Shown piece by piece: positions 23,924 through 34,100 of a stretch of DNA of 64,000 nucleotides (the first letter of the stretch is position 1; the number at the start of each line of letters is the position of its first letter). Origin of the DNA: Caldithrix abyssi DSM 13497 (lineage in GTDB: Bacteria > Calditrichota > Calditrichia > Calditrichales > Calditrichaceae); the NCBI RefSeq assembly GCF_001886815.1, contig NZ_CP018099.1:248001-312000 (forward strand). Reading direction: 5' to 3'. The notes under the pieces were generated by a model. The model did not search any database, had not been told where the DNA came from, and saw only the letters and a list, made by a program, of their open reading frames with translations. Position numbers and translations under genes: made by a program.

Positions 23924-24362
23924 TCAATCCATCCTTTTCGTTTTTTCAAACGCGTAATTTAATAAATCTCTTTAAAAAATCCCATCTTTATTTTATGTAC
24001 GAATGTACAATAAATTCTCAAAAAACACAAGCGCCCTGCTTTGTGCTTTAAATCACTCAAAAATGGGGGCTTTTTTGAAATTAAGTCAACCAGCGACCGA
24101 TTTTAGGTTTTTGTTTTGATGAAATGTATTGTTTATCTGTTTAATTGTGTTAAAAAACATATTATTCTAACATTTTTAAAAATTAGACTAACTATATTTC
24201 AAAAAATACCGATATTGTAAAATACTGCAGTTTAATTTGTTTAGACTTCTGCAAAATTAGACTGTGGTAGTCATTCTGAGAAGCCCGCTATAGCTGGCGA
24301 CAAAGAGCCCTTGTTTAGATAATCGCAGAAGTCTTTGTTGTTTTAAAATTTAAGGAGGCATT
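23924..24362. other. Divergent intergenic region between parE and a secreted protein gene
   Basis: 439 bp, AT-rich. Promoters for both directions must lie here, but I can assign none with confidence. A GGAGG ribosome site at 24353-24357 serves the rightward gene. The only clear structure is the terminal inverted repeat at 24243-24334. Confidence 0.5.
24243..24334. repeat. 92-bp repeat with 10-bp terminal inverted ends
   Basis: Ends AGACTTCTGC (24243-24252) and GCAGAAGTCT (24325-24334) are perfect inverses and enclose GTCATTCTGAGAAGCCCGCT-type sequence of the kind common in dispersed intergenic repeats. It lies 19 bp before the ribosome site of the next gene and would be transcribed in its leader. 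No gene. Confidence 0.6.
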
Positions 24363-26600
24363 ATGAAAGGTTTTTTATTACTGCTACTTTTAACATCATT
24401 TTTATTAGCTCAGCAACAGTACGGCGGCTACGGAACAGAGGCTAACGCTACCATCAAGTCGTCAATTTCTACCTCACGCATGATGAGCGTTGACGTTCAG
24501 GATGAATTTCTTTATACATTGGCCGGCTATTCTTTTGGCGACGTTGTCGTTTTTAGCTATTTTGACAATTCTAAATTCATTGCCTACGATGTGGACGGTC
24601 TGGCCACGGATTCGGTTGTATTAAATCGGGATGAGTTTTACACGTTCAGTATTCCTACGGGCACTTTCCATATCGACTGCAACAACTCATTTACCGCTTT
24701 AACCGGCGACCCTATTTCGCGCAGCGTGATGGGCTATTTTGCTGTGGATGAATCCGGATCGCCCATATCCACGCACATGAACACTTTTATGCCGTCGAGC
24801 GAGTGGGGCGGAGAAAAGTTTATCATTTTTGCCTACGAAGACGGCACCGAGGTCACCGTAAAGAATCTCACCGATACAACCACCGCGGCGGCGGCTGTTT
24901 TAAATCGCGGCGAGCACCTGGAGCTGAATAACGTATTCAGTAGGTTTTTAGGCATCCGTGCTTCAAAACCGGTATCCGCTCTGAGTTACGCCGATCAGGG
25001 ATATTACATTCCGAGCGATAACGGCACCTTTAAGGGCCAGCAATTTTTTGGTTTTTCCGGATATATTGGCGGATGGCCCAATGGCGTTATTGTAACCGCC
25101 TATGAGGACAACACCATTTTTACGATTTTAAATTCAACAACCGGCGATACCTTGCTATCCGACACCTTAAATTACGGAGAGACCGGCAGCGTTTCGACGA
25201 ACGGCGATCTTTACTGGGAAGTGCAGAGCAACAAAAACGTCACCGTCAGCAACACGCCTTATGCGGCCTGGTCTGGAAGCTATTACTATCTAACCCGCCA
25301 TATCGATTATGACGGCAAGGGCATCGGTCGTCATTTTCTGGTGCCCAGCATCTCAGGTGATTTTGTGGTCTATTCTTACGCAGATAACAACAATATTCAA
25401 GTTATCAATCTGAATACGCTGGATACCATTTACACCGGCGCTCTGCAAAAAGGCGAAAATTTTTCTTTTTTTTCTACCAAAGCTGTTCATCAGGTTAAAA
25501 GCGATGAAAACGTGGCCATCTTTACTTCTTATGGCGGCTCCTATGGCGCCGATTTTGCCCCGTTAAATTACAGCCTTACGCTCCCCGATCTGGCTATTTC
25601 AGCCGATGACATCGATTTTGATCCCGATACCGTAAGCAATGTGGCCGGCGTTCCTTTCACCATCAACGCTACCGTTCACAATTATGGCTACCTGACCGCT
25701 TACGATGTTTCCGTGCAGTTTTTTGACGGTTCGCCCACGGCTAACAACGCCATCAGCTCTGTCATTGTCATCGATTCCATCCCCAGTGGGCAGAGTCGCA
25801 CGCTTAGCGTGGACTGGGAAACCCCGCCTTACCCGGCTTATCACACGATTTACGTGGTGATTGATCAGCAAAACACCATTGTTGAATCAAGCGAATCGAA
25901 CAACATCGCTTCCAGAACATTAATTCCCAATGATGATTTATTACCGCCTTTGCCGACCGTAATTACGGCGCCTCAAAGCGTAACGTACAACGGAGACAGC
26001 CTGTCTTTTGAAGATTTTGTCATTGGCGTTGAAGTTTACAATAGCGGCGACGTGGACGCGCTCAACGTAACATCCGTTCTCCGTCTGCCACCGCAACTCT
26101 CCATTTCGGACGGCGCAGACACGCTACATAATTTTGGAAACATTCCACCAAAAACCACTTACAAACACAGCTGGAATATTCATATCGACGCCTTCCCGGA
26201 TTCAAACCAGGGCGCTTATTTTTACTCCGTGGTAATTAACGCCGATAACGCCGAAGAAAAAGAGCTGAAACGCGTCTTGTTGTTCGAAGACAGCACAACC
26301 GTTGACATTCGTGACGACAAAGCCCTGACGCCAGCAGGATTTTCTATTACCCAAAATTATCCCAATCCTTTCAATCCTGTTACGCAAATTCAATACAATT
26401 TGCCCCAATCAGGCCAGGTGGAAGTTGCCGTATTTGATATTAATGGCCGCTTAATTAAAACGCTCGCCAGTGAATATCAAACTGCCGGACGCCATCAGAT
26501 TTCATTTAACGGTCAAGATTTGAGCAGCGGATTTTATTTTCTAACTTTAAAACTGAATGGAAAAAATATGGGCTCCATTCGCATGACACTGATCAAATAA
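24363..26600 (+). CDS. Secreted CARDB-containing protein with T9SS type A sorting domain
   Basis: 745 residues. An N-terminal signal peptide (MKGFLLLLLLTSFLLAQQ) is followed by a large beta region (about 30-400) with repeated motifs such as EDGTEVTVKNLTD and GEHLELNN, similar to IgGFc-binding-type repeats. A CARDB (cell-adhesion related) domain follows at about 410-525 (LPDLAISADDIDFDPDTVSN, ending VESSESNNI), then a second Ig-like domain. The last 80 residues carry FSITQNYPNPFNPVTQIQYN and end in LSSGFYFLTLKLNGKNMGSI, the standard T9SS C-terminal signal that is cleaved on export and leaves the protein on the cell surface. Adhesion or matrix function is inferred. GGAGG lies 8 nt before the start. 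Confidence 0.8.
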   Translation: MKGFLLLLLLTSFLLAQQQYGGYGTEANATIKSSISTSRMMSVDVQDEFLYTLAGYSFGDVVVFSYFDNSKFIAYDVDGLATDSVVLNRDEFYTFSIPTGTFHIDCNNSFTALTGDPISRSVMGYFAVDESGSPISTHMNTFMPSSEWGGEKFIIFAYEDGTEVTVKNLTDTTTAAAAVLNRGEHLELNNVFSRFLGIRASKPVSALSYADQGYYIPSDNGTFKGQQFFGFSGYIGGWPNGVIVTAYEDNTIFTILNSTTGDTLLSDTLNYGETGSVSTNGDLYWEVQSNKNVTVSNTPYAAWSGSYYYLTRHIDYDGKGIGRHFLVPSISGDFVVYSYADNNNIQVINLNTLDTIYTGALQKGENFSFFSTKAVHQVKSDENVAIFTSYGGSYGADFAPLNYSLTLPDLAISADDIDFDPDTVSNVAGVPFTINATVHNYGYLTAYDVSVQFFDGSPTANNAISSVIVIDSIPSGQSRTLSVDWETPPYPAYHTIYVVIDQQNTIVESSESNNIASRTLIPNDDLLPPLPTVITAPQSVTYNGDSLSFEDFVIGVEVYNSGDVDALNVTSVLRLPPQLSISDGADTLHNFGNIPPKTTYKHSWNIHIDAFPDSNQGAYFYSVVINADNAEEKELKRVLLFEDSTTVDIRDDKALTPAGFSITQNYPNPFNPVTQIQYNLPQSGQVEVAVFDINGRLIKTLASEYQTAGRHQISFNGQDLSSGFYFLTLKLNGKNMGSIRMTLIK

Positions 26601-26605
26601 AACTT

Positions 26606-26633
26606 AAAGCCCGGGCTTTCCCGGGCTTTTTTA
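26606..26633 (+). terminator. Intrinsic terminator after the CARDB/T9SS gene
   Basis: Perfect 10-bp stem AAAGCCCGGG / CCCGGGCTTT with a CTTT loop, followed by TTTTTA. It lies 6 bp after the stop codon. Confidence 0.95.
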
Positions 26634-26815
26634 TTTCTTTTGATTTAAACCAGCCTTTTGTGCAGAAAGTTAATCGATCGTTGATTTTTCCGCGCTTTTA
26701 ATTTCATAATCCAGCTATTTCCTCTTGTATTGATTTTACAAAATCAGCTCTTTATTTTTAGACTACAACAAGGCATGCTCCGTTTCTGTGATAATCAAAA
26801 TTAGGAGTAAACATC

Positions 26816-27814
26816 ATGCGTTTTTCTACCATTATTTTCCTTCTGCTTCTGATCTGCCTGTCTGGCGCGCAAGTCATCGATACGCCCGACGGAAAAGTTG
26901 AATTTATCGGGCTCAGGCGCTGGAGCGTTGAGAAAATCATCGACACGCTTGCGGTCATCGCCCCCGGCGTTTCTATTGACCGCTGTGCTGGCCTGCTAAA
27001 AGAGGCTGGTTTCCCGGAAGCTTCGTTATTTAAATATTCGTGGAAAAACGGCAAGATGTACTCCGTTATTACCATTGTTGAGCCAGAATATGCCCGATTT
27101 ATAAAGTATAAAACGTTCACAGATAGTATTTCAGAAGAACTGCCCCAATGGAAAGGTTTGATTGACATTTACCGGAAAAACCCGTTTGAAATGCAACTGG
27201 CTTTAAATTTTTGGCAAAAAGATCTGAACGCTTTAAAAGAATCGAAATTTACGGAGGCCTTAAGTTCAGACCGCATTCGCTTAATCCAGTCAAAGATTGC
27301 CTCATACAACACGCAAAAAGATAAAGAGCTTGCAATCTGGATTTTAAACAACGATCCTCTGTGGATTAACCGGGCGATGGCCGCAGTTGTGTTAATTAAT
27401 TTCCCTCAAAGTGATCTGGTATGGTGGAGTTTAATGGACGCCCTAAGAGACGCCAATGCGCGCGTCAGCAGCATGGCCATCTCCGTGCTCAACCATTTCA
27501 GCCAGTTCCATCCAGAACCAGTAACCTGGTCGCCGTTAAGCGCCACGCTTTATTATCTATTGAACGGCACCAACCTTTTTGCTTTTCCCACCGTTTTGCG
27601 TGTATTAACGAAAACAAATTTTAGTGATTCGCTTCTGGTTCCTTTAATCAGTCAAACAGAGGGATATTTGATTTTTGCCTATCTGAAGGCCAATAACGAA
27701 AAGGAGCGGCAGTTAGCGCATGAATTTCTGGTAAGCGCAACGGGAAAGGATTTTGGGTACGATGGCCGGAAATGGTGGGAATATCTAAAAGGAAAAGGCA
27801 GCTTAAATAATTGA
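26816..27814 (+). CDS. Secreted HEAT-repeat-like protein of unknown function
   Basis: 332 residues. Signal peptide (RFSTIIFLLLLICLSGAQ). The N-terminal 110 residues are mixed alpha/beta (VEFIGLRRWSVEKIIDTLAV), and from about residue 120 there are paired helices resembling HEAT repeats (KELAIWILNNDPLWINRAMA, then VWWSLMDALRDANARVSSMA). The C-terminus has FGYDGRKWWEYLKGKGSLNN. No catalytic motif is visible. It is preceded by its own AT-rich leader, with AGGAG at 26801-26805, and followed by a repeat-filled gap, so it is probably monocistronic. Protein-protein interaction in the periplasm is the likeliest role, by fold only. Confidence 0.6.
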   Translation: MRFSTIIFLLLLICLSGAQVIDTPDGKVEFIGLRRWSVEKIIDTLAVIAPGVSIDRCAGLLKEAGFPEASLFKYSWKNGKMYSVITIVEPEYARFIKYKTFTDSISEELPQWKGLIDIYRKNPFEMQLALNFWQKDLNALKESKFTEALSSDRIRLIQSKIASYNTQKDKELAIWILNNDPLWINRAMAAVVLINFPQSDLVWWSLMDALRDANARVSSMAISVLNHFSQFHPEPVTWSPLSATLYYLLNGTNLFAFPTVLRVLTKTNFSDSLLVPLISQTEGYLIFAYLKANNEKERQLAHEFLVSATGKDFGYDGRKWWEYLKGKGSLNN

Positions 27815-27906
27815 CAGAATCATTTTTTTAGAAAGGGGCAGAGCTTTAGCGCATCAGCTCTGCCTCTTTGGAATACTTCCTTCGAAAAATGTAATGCCAT
27901 AGCGTG

Positions 27907-28157
27907 CGAAAATTTTTGTGCTGCTTTTAAAACTCAACCCCCAGGGGCTGTCCCAAAAGTCAAAGAAAATGTATTTTTATAAAGTTTTTCTTTCCCTCAC
28001 CCCCTTTAATTCCCCCTCTCCCGAAAATCGGGAGAGGGGGAGAGGGGGTGAGGGCTATTGTAAACTTTTCCATATTATTTTATAAATATACACTTGATGT
28101 CGCTTTTGAGACACCCCCGGGGCGTAAATTGTGCCGATTTGCTTAGTTTTGGTCTCA
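27907..28157. repeat. Dispersed repeat copy 1, split by a MITE-like insertion
   Basis: The outer parts (27907-27943, GAAAATTTTTGTGCTGCTTT onward, and 28119-28157, GGGGCGTAAATTGTGCCGAT onward) match, in reverse complement, the continuous repeat at 36795-36893. The match is broken exactly where the 27944-28118 element sits. No gene is present in the 27,815-28,239 gap. Confidence 0.7.
27944..28118. mobile_element. MITE-like element with 16-bp terminal inverted repeats
   Basis: Ends GGGGCTGTCCCAAAAG (27944-27959) and the inverse of 28103-28118 (GGGGGTGTCTCAAAAG) match at 14 of 16 positions, followed by further similarity (TGTAT-TTTATAAA). The 175-bp element has no coding frame and contains a large palindrome with arms CCCTCACCCCC / GGGGGTGAGGG (27994-28054) and a second inner stem. 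A target duplication is not certain because the flanks are G/C runs. GGGxTGTCxCAAAAG ends suggest mobilisation by an IS transposase encoded elsewhere. Confidence 0.65.
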
Positions 28158-28239
28158 GAATAATTTGTTTAATCTTTTTCTGCGATTATTGGTGTAAATT
28201 ACTTGGCGCGTGTTGTGGTTGATTTTGGTTCCCCTTAGG

Positions 28240-29229
28240 TTATTTTACATTCAAGATGATTTCCAGCTGCTGCTGGTTGACCTTTAACAGGCCGTTTGGC
28301 ACAATGCGCCGCGTCAATTCTTTGTATTCGGGCGTTTTTTGAAACACCTCTTTGAACAGCGGCAGGGAGGCTTCGATCTCGCCGATATTGGCCAGAGAAA
28401 CCGCGTGCCAGTATTTCATCTCTTCATTTTGCGGGAACATGGCTTCGGCTGCGCCGTATTCGCGCAACGCCGTTTGAACGTCCCCTTTTTCAATGGCCAG
28501 GTCGCCTTTGTTCATGTGCTCGTAGGCGCGAAACACCTTTAAAATGCGCTCCATTTCGGCAACGGCCTGCGGATGATCTTCCACACGCAAATCCAGAACG
28601 GTGTCTTCCCATGGTTTGCCGCTGGCTTTGATTTTCACGATTTTTATGGCGGCAGACTGCTGGCCGCGAATATCGCCGCCGGCTTCCTGCGCCGCTTTCA
28701 TTGCCGCCATCAGCCGCTCTGCCAGAGGCCCTTTACTATTTTTAAAGGCTTTTTCCATGGCCGGAACCACCTTTTTATTTAGCATCATATTGGCCTGCAC
28801 CGAAAAACCCTCGCCGATAATATGACCGGCATCGGCAATACATTTATCGCCGGTATGCGCTGCCACACGACCCTGTGCATCCAGCAAAGCAACCTGTCGG
28901 TAAGCCGCTCCGGGGTCGGAGCTCAGTAGTTCGTCCAGCGCTTGTTGAGGCGATTTGCCGGCCTTCATCAGTTCCAGTCCGCGCGGACCAAAAGAAACGT
29001 TAACCAGCGATTGCGTAGCAACCACGCCAACGCCCGCCTCGGCCCAGGCCACAATGGAACCCACCGAAAACCAGTGCGACTGCACGGCCACGCCCATCTC
29101 GCCATTTTCCTGGTCAATCGCCACAATGGAAAAGGTGTGCGTTAACGGCTCGCCGTTGATGGTCTGGCCAGGCAGCGTTAACGTAAATATTAAGATTATG
29201 AGTACGCTGCTTGCAAAGATTCGCTTCAT
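28240..29229 (-). CDS. Secreted DUF1028 (Ntn-hydrolase-like) protein with TPR-like C-terminus
   Basis: 329 residues from the ATG at 29229, which has GGAGG 5 nt upstream; the longer frame to 29334 lacks one and hides the signal peptide. After the signal peptide (MKRIFASSVLIILIFTLTLP) comes a DUF1028 domain (THTFSIVAIDQENGEMGVAV, AWAEAGVGVVATQSLVNVSF, GPRGLELMKAGKSPQQALD and DAQGRVAAHTGDKC), related in fold to N-terminal-nucleophile hydrolases. Residues 250-310 form TPR-like helices (EHMNKGDLAIEKGDVQTALR). Some DUF1028 proteins carry a peptidoglycan-binding tail; here it is replaced by the TPR-like part. The substrate is unknown. Confidence 0.8.
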   Translation of the reverse strand: MKRIFASSVLIILIFTLTLPGQTINGEPLTHTFSIVAIDQENGEMGVAVQSHWFSVGSIVAWAEAGVGVVATQSLVNVSFGPRGLELMKAGKSPQQALDELLSSDPGAAYRQVALLDAQGRVAAHTGDKCIADAGHIIGEGFSVQANMMLNKKVVPAMEKAFKNSKGPLAERLMAAMKAAQEAGGDIRGQQSAAIKIVKIKASGKPWEDTVLDLRVEDHPQAVAEMERILKVFRAYEHMNKGDLAIEKGDVQTALREYGAAEAMFPQNEEMKYWHAVSLANIGEIEASLPLFKEVFQKTPEYKELTRRIVPNGLLKVNQQQLEIILNVK

Positions 29230-29368
29230 AAAACCTCCATGGTTTGTTGTCTGAACGGAAAATAAGAAAACCAACAACCAAAAGCCACAATAATTATCCC
29301 GTGAACCTGATGAGCCTCTTCGCCCATCAGGCAAAAATCACCATGTTGACAAGGTGAGTTACGAAGAT

Positions 29369-30070
29369 CTATGGATTAAGCGAAGCGCTTAAAAAAAGGT
29401 GAATAATCGAAGACGCCCTTGCAGTATCTTTTAGATAAAGATTTAGACGCCCGGGTGGTACTTTAAAATGTCGCGTTAAATAGAAACGCATGATGGGTTC
29501 GTCAAACTCGGGATGGAACTGCACGCCCCAGATATTGGGCGGCAAGAAAAAGGCGGCATGGTGATCATCCGGGCTCTGGGCCAGCCGAACGGCTCCCGGA
29601 GGCAATTGCATTACCGTTTGCCGATGCGACATAAAAGCGTTAAAGTGGTGGGGCAGTTCGGAAAACAAACGATCCGTTCTGGCCTTAGCAGAGAGCCGAA
29701 TTTCTGCTGCGCCGTACTCAGCGCCGCGGGGATTATCGGCCACCTTTCCGCCAAAAGCGGCGGCGATCAATTGATGCCCAAAACAAATGCCCATCAGCGG
29801 GATGCACCTTGCTCGTATTTCCTTTATCAACGAAATGGCCTTTTTTAACCAGACCGGACGTTCGGTCACCATGGCATGTGAACCGGTAATCAGCGCGGCT
29901 TTGATTGTTTGTAAATCGACTTTATGCAGGACTTTTTCTTCAAGATTGCAAATTTGGAACAGGCTTTGCGGCAAACTCGAGCGGGCCATGATCCAATCTT
30001 CAAAATCGCCCTTTTGCCTTTTCAATTCCGGAAAGGTGCTGCCTGTTTTCAGAATAAGTATTTTGTTCAT
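29369..30070 (-). CDS. Class I glutamine amidotransferase family protein
   Basis: 233 residues from the ATG at 30070; the ATG at 30091 lies inside the terminator of the upstream gene and is rejected. The triad is visible: Cys in LMGICFGHQLIAAAFGG and His-Glu in VQFHPEFDEP, with the oxyanion region LITGSHAMVTE. It resembles the stand-alone GMP synthase-like amidotransferases that hydrolyse glutamine or gamma-glutamyl compounds; no synthetase domain is attached. It is on the same strand as the DHODH-like gene but separated from it by a terminator. The substrate is not predictable from sequence. Confidence 0.85.
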   Translation of the reverse strand: MNKILILKTGSTFPELKRQKGDFEDWIMARSSLPQSLFQICNLEEKVLHKVDLQTIKAALITGSHAMVTERPVWLKKAISLIKEIRARCIPLMGICFGHQLIAAAFGGKVADNPRGAEYGAAEIRLSAKARTDRLFSELPHHFNAFMSHRQTVMQLPPGAVRLAQSPDDHHAAFFLPPNIWGVQFHPEFDEPIMRFYLTRHFKVPPGRLNLYLKDTARASSIIHLFLSASLNP

Positions 30071-30079
30071 AAGAATGAA

Positions 30080-30102
30080 AAAGCCCGGCAAAACCGGGCT
30101 TT
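30080..30102 (-). terminator. Intrinsic terminator after the DHODH-like gene
   Basis: Stem AAAGCCCGG / CCGGGCTTT with a 5-nt loop; on the minus strand it is followed by TTCATTCTT. It lies 7 bp after the stop codon of the DHODH-like gene and 10 bp before the amidotransferase start. Confidence 0.85.
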
Positions 30103-30108
30103 AAGATG

Positions 30109-31101
30109 TTAGATAATACTTTGCAGTGTTTTCATGTAGTTGGCGCGCATGTAAGCTGCGGGTTCAGCCAGAGACTTGACACTCATGCTGCCTTTCATCT
30201 GCTCGATGGATTCGTATTCGTGCGCTTCCATCCAGTATTTAATATCGCCCAGCACACGCGCGATATGCTTGATGCCCTTCTGGAACAATACAGAAGCCAT
30301 CATGGTGACATCGGCGCCAGCCATTACGGCCTTCAATACGTCGTTAGCGGTATGAATACCGGTCGTTGCCGCCAGACTGGCATTAACCTGACCATAGAGG
30401 ATGGCCAGCCAGCGTAAAGGCAAACGCAACTCGTAAGAAGTGCTGAACTCCAGGTCATGAACCACATCCAGAGCTTCTATATCGATATCCGGCTGATAGA
30501 AACGATTGAAGATTACCAGGCCATCGGCGCCGGCATCAGTAAGACGTTTAGCCATGTTGGCAAAAGCGGTAAAGAAGGGGCCTACCTTTACGGCGACCGG
30601 GATATTAACCGTTTCTTTGACTTTTTTCACATCGTCGATGTACATTTGCTCAACCTGTTCGGAGGTCATGTTCGGATCGGTCGGAATGTAATAGATGTTG
30701 AGCTCAAGTGCATCGGCGCCAGCCTCTTCGATCTTTTTGGCGTAATCCATCCAGCCGCCGGCCGAAACGCCGTTCAGGCTGCCAATGATCGGAATATCGA
30801 CCGCTTCTTTTAATTTACGAATCTGTTCAAGATATTCTTCGGCATGTACATTGTGGAATTCATCGGGCTCTGGAAAGTAGCTCAAGGCCTCGGCAAATGA
30901 TTCGCTTCCCTGAGCCAGAAAGGTATCCAGCTCTTTTTGCTCGTGAACGATCTGCTCTTCGAACAAAGAGTACATGACCACTGCCGCCGCGCCGCTATCT
31001 TCCATTTTTTTAACGGTGTCCACATTGGCAGACAGAGGAGACGCGGAAGGCACAACCGGGTTTTTCAATTCCAGTCCGAGGTATTTTGTTTTTAAATCCA
31101 T
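30109..31101 (-). CDS. Dihydroorotate dehydrogenase-like flavoprotein (nifJ-linked type)
   Basis: 330 residues, a TIM-barrel FMN protein. Motifs include [72 protein letters not shown] and [14 protein letters not shown], with the phosphate-binding end [20 protein letters not shown]. It belongs to the DHODH-like group that commonly lies beside pyruvate:ferredoxin oxidoreductase in bacteria, rather than to biosynthetic PyrD. Here it follows nifJ by 80 bp on the same strand, with a terminator-like hairpin between them. Its reaction is not established; a redox role with ferredoxin has been suggested by this neighbourhood. Confidence 0.85.
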   Translation of the reverse strand: MDLKTKYLGLELKNPVVPSASPLSANVDTVKKMEDSGAAAVVMYSLFEEQIVHEQKELDTFLAQGSESFAEALSYFPEPDEFHNVHAEEYLEQIRKLKEAVDIPIIGSLNGVSAGGWMDYAKKIEEAGADALELNIYYIPTDPNMTSEQVEQMYIDDVKKVKETVNIPVAVKVGPFFTAFANMAKRLTDAGADGLVIFNRFYQPDIDIEALDVVHDLEFSTSYELRLPLRWLAILYGQVNASLAATTGIHTANDVLKAVMAGADVTMMASVLFQKGIKHIARVLGDIKYWMEAHEYESIEQMKGSMSVKSLAEPAAYMRANYMKTLQSII

Positions 31102-31130
31102 AATTTCATTCCCTATTTTTTTTGTTAATA

Positions 31131-31170
31131 AAAGAACCGCTCCCGCATTGTGAGCAGGAGCGGCCTCTTT
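31131..31170 (-). terminator. Hairpin between nifJ and the DHODH-like gene
   Basis: Stem CCGCTCC (31137-31143) / GGAGCGG (31157-31163), extended by AAAGA / TCTTT around small bulges. On the minus strand it lies 12 bp past the nifJ stop and is followed by T-rich sequence, so it may end or attenuate transcription before the DHODH-like gene. Confidence 0.7.
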
Positions 31171-31181
31171 GTTTAACTGGA

Positions 31182-34100
31182 TTATTCGTTTTCTCCATTG
31201 GTCGAATAGCTCAACTTAGAAAGATGCTCATAGAACTTCCAGTTACGTTTAACAATCTCCTGAGCCTCTTTCAGATATTTTTGCGCCAGAGTCGGATTCA
31301 TCTTTTGCACCATCTTGAAACGCGTTTCATTGTTCATAAATTCCGCAATATCCTTAGTAGGCGCTTTGGAATCCAGAATCAATGGATTTTTTCCTTCCTG
31401 AACCAGTTCCGGATTGTAGCGGAACAACGGCCAGTTGCCCGTTTCCACAGCCAGTTTTTGCTGTTTTGCGCCGTACTTTAAGTTGTAGCCATGCGCAATA
31501 CAATGGCTGTAAGCAATGATGATGGAAGGTCCGTCATAGTGCTCGGCTTCCAGAAAGGCCTTTAAGGTTTGCGTATCGTTGGCGCCCATGGCCACACGCG
31601 CCACATAAACATTTCCGTAAGTCAATGCTTTTAGCGCCAGGTCTTTTTTAGCGTTCGGTTTTCCGCTGGCCGCAAACTTGGCAACAGCGCCTAACGGCGT
31701 TGCTTTAGACATTTGACCGCCCGTGTTGGAGTAAACTTCCGTATCCAGCACCAGAATATTCACGTTTCGGCCGGAAGCCATCACATGATCCAGACCGCCG
31801 TAGCCAATGTCATAAGCCCAGCCGTCGCCGCCGATAATCCACACGCTCTTTTTAACCAGATAGTCCGCCAGACTTAACAGGTTTTGAACGTCCGCATCGT
31901 CTTTAAAGGCCTGTAGCTTTTTCTTCATGTCTTCCACGCGTTGACGCTGTTCAAAAATTTCGGATTCATCTCTCTGCGTGGCCGAAAGGATGGCCTCAGC
32001 CAGTTCGGCGCCGATTTTGTCTTTCAGTTTTTCCACCAGCTCTTTAGCCTGTTCATTGTGTTTGTCGATTGCCAGGCGGAATCCCAGACCGAATTCGGCG
32101 TTGTCTTCGAACAGCGAATTGGACCAGGCCGGACCGCGACCTTCCTTGTTAAAGGTGTAAGGCGTGGTTGGCAGGTTGCCGCCGTAAATGGAAGAACAGC
32201 CGGTGGCGTTGGCAATTAACATGCGATCGCCGAACAACTGGGTTGCCAGTTTAATGTAAGGCGTTTCGCCGCAACCCGGACATGCGCCGGAAAATTCGAA
32301 CAAAGGCTCCAGGAATTGTGAATCTTTTACGGTGTTAACGCGCAACTTGGTACGGTCGAATTCCGGAATATTAAGGAAGAAATCCCAGTTTGCGCGTTCC
32401 TGCTCACGCAGCGGGATTTGCGGATGCATGTTAATGGCTTTGCGTCCGGCTTCACGTTTGTCCTTAACCGGGCAGAACTCAACGCACAATTCGCAACCGG
32501 TACAGTCTTCCACGGCCACCTGCAGGGTGTACATGTAACCTTCCGGCCACTCTTTGCCGCGAGCTTTGGTGGCTTTAAAGTTAGCGGGGGCGTCTTTTAA
32601 AATTTCTCCATCGTAAACCTTGGCTCGAATTGCAGCATGCGGACAAATTTCCACGCATTTGTTACACTGAATACAGATTTCAGAATCCCATACCGGAACT
32701 TCAAGGGCGATATTCCGTTTTTCCCACTTGGTTGTGCCCGTTGGGAACGTACCGTCAACCGGCATCTTGCTAACCGGCAGTTCGTCGCCTTTCATTGAGA
32801 TAATAGTTGCGGTAACATCTTTTACAAAGTCCGGCGCGTTTTCCGGTACCGGCGGTTTCAGTTCGATGGTGCTGGTAACCTTTTCCGGGATTTCCAGTTC
32901 ATGGAGATGCGCCAGCGATTGATCCACGGCGTTAAAGTTCATCTGAACAATCTGGTCGCCTTTTTTGCCATAGGTTTTTTGAATGGTGTCTTTAATCTTG
33001 GCGATGGCCTCATCTCTGGGCAAAACGCCGGAAATAGCAAAGAAGCAGGTTTGCATAATGGTATTGATGCGCCCGCCCATTCCGGTCTTTTTGGCCACCT
33101 CGTAGGCGTCGATCACGTAAACTTTAAGCTTCTTTTTAATAATCTCTTCCTGAATCACGCGCGGTAATTTATCCCAAACCTCTTCTTTGGGATAGGGCGT
33201 GTTGATTAAAAAGGTCGCGCCTTCCACCGCATTTTCCAGCACGTTGAACTGCTCTAAGAATACAAACTGATGAACGGCTATGAAATTGGCTCTGTTTATC
33301 AGGTAGGTAGAGCGGATCGGTTTTTTGCCAAAGCGCAGATGCGAGATGGTAATGGCGCCCGACTTTTTGGAATCGTAAACAAAATAGCCCTGAGCGTAGT
33401 TCTCGGTTCCTTCGCCAATAATTTTAATCGAGTTCTTGTTGGCGCCCACCGTACCATCCGAACCCAGACCATAAAACATGCCGCGAAACACGTCATCCGG
33501 CTCTATGGAAAAATTACGATCCCATTCCAGGCTGGTATGCGTAACGTCGTCGATGATGCCAATGGTAAAATGGTTTTTGGGTTTGTCTTTTTTCAATTCA
33601 TCAAAAACGGCTTTAACCATGGCCGGCGTAAATTCTTTGGAAGAAAGGCCGTAGCGTCCGCCGGTGATTTTCGGAAAGGCAAAGGGCAATGCGCCTTCGG
33701 ACTGCGCTTCAACCATAGCGTTGACCACGTCTAAATACATGGGTTCGCCCGCGGAGCCAGGCTCTTTGGTGCGATCCAGAACGGCAATGGCTTTAACCGT
33801 TGCCGGCAGCGCTTCAATCAGATGTTTGATGGAAAACGGACGGTAGAGCCGTACTTTAATAACGCCTACCTTTTCGCCCTGGCTGGCCAGGAACTCGGCG
33901 GTTTCATGAGCCGCTTCCGCCCCGGAGCCCATCAAAATAATAACACGCTCCGCTTCCGGATGCCCCACGTAATCAAAAAGGCGGTATTGACGACCGGTCA
34001 ATTTGGCAAACTTATCCATCGCCTTTTGAACGATTTCCGGAACTTTTAGATAAAACGGATTGACCGTTTCACGTCCCTGAAAGTAAACATCCGGGTTTTG

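Noticed and set aside
30071-30091. An earlier start for the glutamine amidotransferase at 30091
   Set aside because: It lies inside the stem-loop of the upstream terminator; the ATG at 30070 comes after it and gives the normal N-terminus.
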